From Prevotellaceae bacterium UBA2718 (lineage in GTDB: Bacteria > Bacteroidota > Bacteroidia > Bacteroidales > Bacteroidaceae): a stretch of DNA of 5,609 bases. Made by a program: the position numbers and the translations under genes. Each line of letters opens with the position of its first letter. Position 1 is the stretch's first letter. The DNA is taken from assembly GCA_002353975.1 (NCBI GenBank), contig DEKQ01000137.1, positions 1-5,609 of the forward strand, given 5' to 3'. Positions 5,244 through 5,609 of the stretch are shown here, one piece after another. A model generated the notes under the pieces. It had not been told where the DNA came from. It ran no database searches and was given only the letters and a program-made list of their open reading frames with translations.

Positions 5244-5277
5244 AAAAAAAGGATGCACTTCAGTGATGAGTGCATCC
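5244..5277 (-). terminator. Intrinsic terminator for nifJ, possibly bidirectional
   Basis: GGATGCACT (5251-5259) and AGTGCATCC (5269-5277) pair perfectly over 9 bases around a 9-base loop. Read on the minus strand the stem is followed by seven Ts (5250 down to 5244), a classical terminator, 29 bases after the nifJ stop codon. On the plus strand it is followed by a weaker T-rich tract (CTTTCTTATT), so it may also end the trmN6 transcript. It is the only clear terminator in the window. Confidence 0.9.
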
Positions 5278-5306
5278 CTTTCTTATTATGATGTTATGAG
5301 CATTCT

Positions 5307-5609
5307 TTATTCAGACCAATCCATCTGTGTCTGGCGAACGTAAGACTGATAACGACGCTGAGCCATCTTCTGAGCTTCAGCGAAGAGTTCATCAGCCTCT
5401 TCTGGATAAGCCTTCTTTACAGAGAGGTAACGTACCTCACCCATGAGGAAGTCCTGGAACTTATCCCACTGTGGCTCCTTAGAGTCAAGTGAGAATGGGT
5501 TCTGACCCTGCTCTGCCAGCTCTGGGTTGTAACGCCACAGGTGCCAGTAACCGCACTCTACGGCGCGACGCTCCTCTTCCTGTGAACGTCCCATGCCGCC
5601 CTTGATCTT
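5307..5609 (-). CDS. nifJ: Pyruvate:ferredoxin (flavodoxin) oxidoreductase, C-terminal end
   Basis: The last 100 codons of a gene whose start lies beyond the window end; the frame is open to base 5609. The enzyme oxidatively decarboxylates pyruvate to acetyl-CoA and CO2, passing electrons to ferredoxin, and is central to anaerobic energy metabolism. Seen: KGGMGRSQEEERRAVECGYW followed by HLWRYNP, the conserved end of the thiamine-diphosphate-binding domain VI of single-chain enzymes (about 1,180 residues in full), then NPFSLDSKEPQW and a charged helical tail ending QMDWSE. Codon choice is the strongly biased kind of a highly expressed gene (CGT, GCT, GAA, CAG), unlike the ATA-rich plus-strand genes. 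It converges on trmN6 and has a strong terminator 29 bases after its stop. The short fragment makes the family call slightly less than certain. Confidence 0.9.
   Translation of the reverse strand, partial: KIKGGMGRSQEEERRAVECGYWHLWRYNPELAEQGQNPFSLDSKEPQWDKFQDFLMGEVRYLSVKKAYPEEADELFAEAQKMAQRRYQSYVRQTQMDWSE

Overview
The window looks like a chromosomal stretch from a Bacteroidales bacterium, most likely Prevotellaceae (Prevotella/Segatella-like). Four things point there: a family 97 glycoside hydrolase, the Bacteroidetes-style arrangement of one ExbB, a small membrane protein and two ExbDs, start regions without Shine-Dalgarno sequences, and the C-terminus of a pyruvate:ferredoxin oxidoreductase that resembles Prevotella versions as I remember them. 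The genus is inference; the phylum is fairly secure.

Layout. Positions 1-5104 are eight tightly packed plus-strand genes that read like one operon whose promoter lies upstream of the window. In order they are: the C-terminal part of a retaining-type GH97 glycosidase (1-894), an ExbB/TolQ/MotA-type channel subunit (891-1778), a three-helix small membrane protein (1775-2065), two different ExbD/TolR subunits (2075-2515 and 2563-3006), thymidylate synthase thyA (3012-3806), dihydrofolate reductase folA (3837-4328) and a TrmN6-type tRNA adenine-N6 methyltransferase (4376-5104). Two junctions are 4-base ATGA overlaps (891-894 and 1775-1778), two gaps are under 10 bases, and no gap exceeds about 50 bases. 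Positions 5105-5306 are a convergent intergenic region with a tandem repeat array, a perfect hairpin and a strong terminator. The 3' end of nifJ occupies the minus strand from 5307 to the window end.

How the genes relate. ExbB plus two ExbDs would form an inner-membrane proton-driven motor that powers TonB-type outer-membrane uptake (or a Tol-like function). A glycosidase translationally coupled in front of it suggests a glycan-uptake link, although no SusC/SusD or TonB gene is visible. ThyA and FolA form a metabolic pair: ThyA converts methylenetetrahydrofolate to dihydrofolate while making dTMP, and FolA regenerates tetrahydrofolate. Their place behind the motor genes looks like shared transcription rather than shared biochemistry.

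The least explained structure is a set of 7-base-period tandem repeats, each with a different unit, that fill three of the four longer gaps and begin at or within a few bases of the upstream stop codon. I see no mobile element, CRISPR array, tRNA or rRNA, and no convincing new defence or biosynthetic system. The uncharacterised small membrane protein inside the ExbB-ExbD-ExbD cluster and the heptamer arrays are the best leads.
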